DNA of 5,376 nt from Acidobacteriota bacterium. Lineage in GTDB: Bacteria; Acidobacteriota; Vicinamibacteria; Vicinamibacterales; 2-12-FULL-66-21. Below are positions 5,345 through 5,376 of the stretch, one piece after another (within the stretch, counting starts at the first letter, position 1; each line of letters begins with the position of its first letter). Below the pieces are notes generated by a model. The model made no database searches. It worked only from the letters and a program-made list of their open reading frames with translations, and was not told where the DNA came from. The stretch spans positions 1 through 5,376 of the forward strand of contig JACDBQ010000237.1 in NCBI GenBank assembly GCA_013694845.1. The letters run 5' to 3'. A program made the translations under genes and the position numbers.

Positions 5345-5376
5345 GCACGTCGCACATCGCACATCGCACATCGCAC
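5345..5376. repeat. Heptanucleotide tandem repeat (GCACATC), cut by window edge
   Basis: Starting eight bases after the permease stop, a seven-base unit is repeated: GCACGTC once, GCACATC three times, then GCAC at the edge. This is about 4.6 copies, with one variant unit at the left end. The array probably continues beyond the window. It lies in intergenic sequence with no visible hairpin. Short heptamer arrays of this kind are typical of strand-slippage loci; no function is implied. Confidence 0.85.

Noticed and set aside
5338..5376. Rho-independent terminator after the permease.
   Set aside because: No stem-loop followed by a T-run is present; only the heptamer repeat is seen.
5345..5376. 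CRISPR array.
   Set aside because: The units are seven bases in direct contact with no spacers.

Overview
The window is GC-rich throughout and looks like a chromosomal segment of an acidobacterium, possibly a high-GC lineage such as Vicinamibacteria. The main evidence is the plus-strand pair of a short PadR-type regulator and a duplicated, ATPase-less FtsX/MacB-type permease. That permease matches the family known as ADOP (acidobacterial duplicated orphan permease, TIGR03434). The phylum is inferred from that family. No rRNA, tRNA, transposon or CRISPR array is visible.

Layout. Positions 1-2197 are a tight minus-strand operon, read from right to left: a SnoaL/NTF2-like small protein (2197-1775), a short-chain dehydrogenase/reductase (1778-1026), a crotonase-fold enoyl-CoA hydratase/isomerase homologue (1010-231), and the first 73 codons of an acyl-CoA dehydrogenase (220-1) that runs off the window. 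Genes are separated by 15 and 10 bases or overlap by 3. Positions 2198-2347 are a 150-base divergent intergenic region. It holds a perfect TATAAT -10 box for the minus operon and, for the plus strand, an imperfect inverted repeat and a TANNNT element six bases before the PadR ATG. Positions 2348-5337 hold the PadR regulator and the 888-codon permease, which share a GTGA start/stop overlap. The window ends inside a heptanucleotide tandem repeat (5345-5376).

How the genes work together. The minus-strand genes look like steps of a CoA-thioester catabolic route: acyl-CoA dehydrogenation, a crotonase-family step, NAD(P)-dependent oxidoreduction, and an accessory SnoaL-like protein. The substrate cannot be read from the sequence. 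The crotonase homologue lacks both glutamates of classical hydratases, so its reaction is probably not simple enoyl-CoA hydration. The plus-strand pair is a regulator/membrane-permease module; its transported or sensed substrate is unknown and no ABC ATPase is encoded here.

Points most worth a second look: the dehydrogenase apparently starts at a CTG codon overlapping its neighbour's stop; the crotonase active site is non-canonical; the permease has an N-terminal 'prefix' domain fused in frame but also a strong internal ribosome-binding site in front of the classical permease start; and the PadR gene may be leaderless, with a palindrome just upstream. I found no clearly new multi-gene defence or mobile system.
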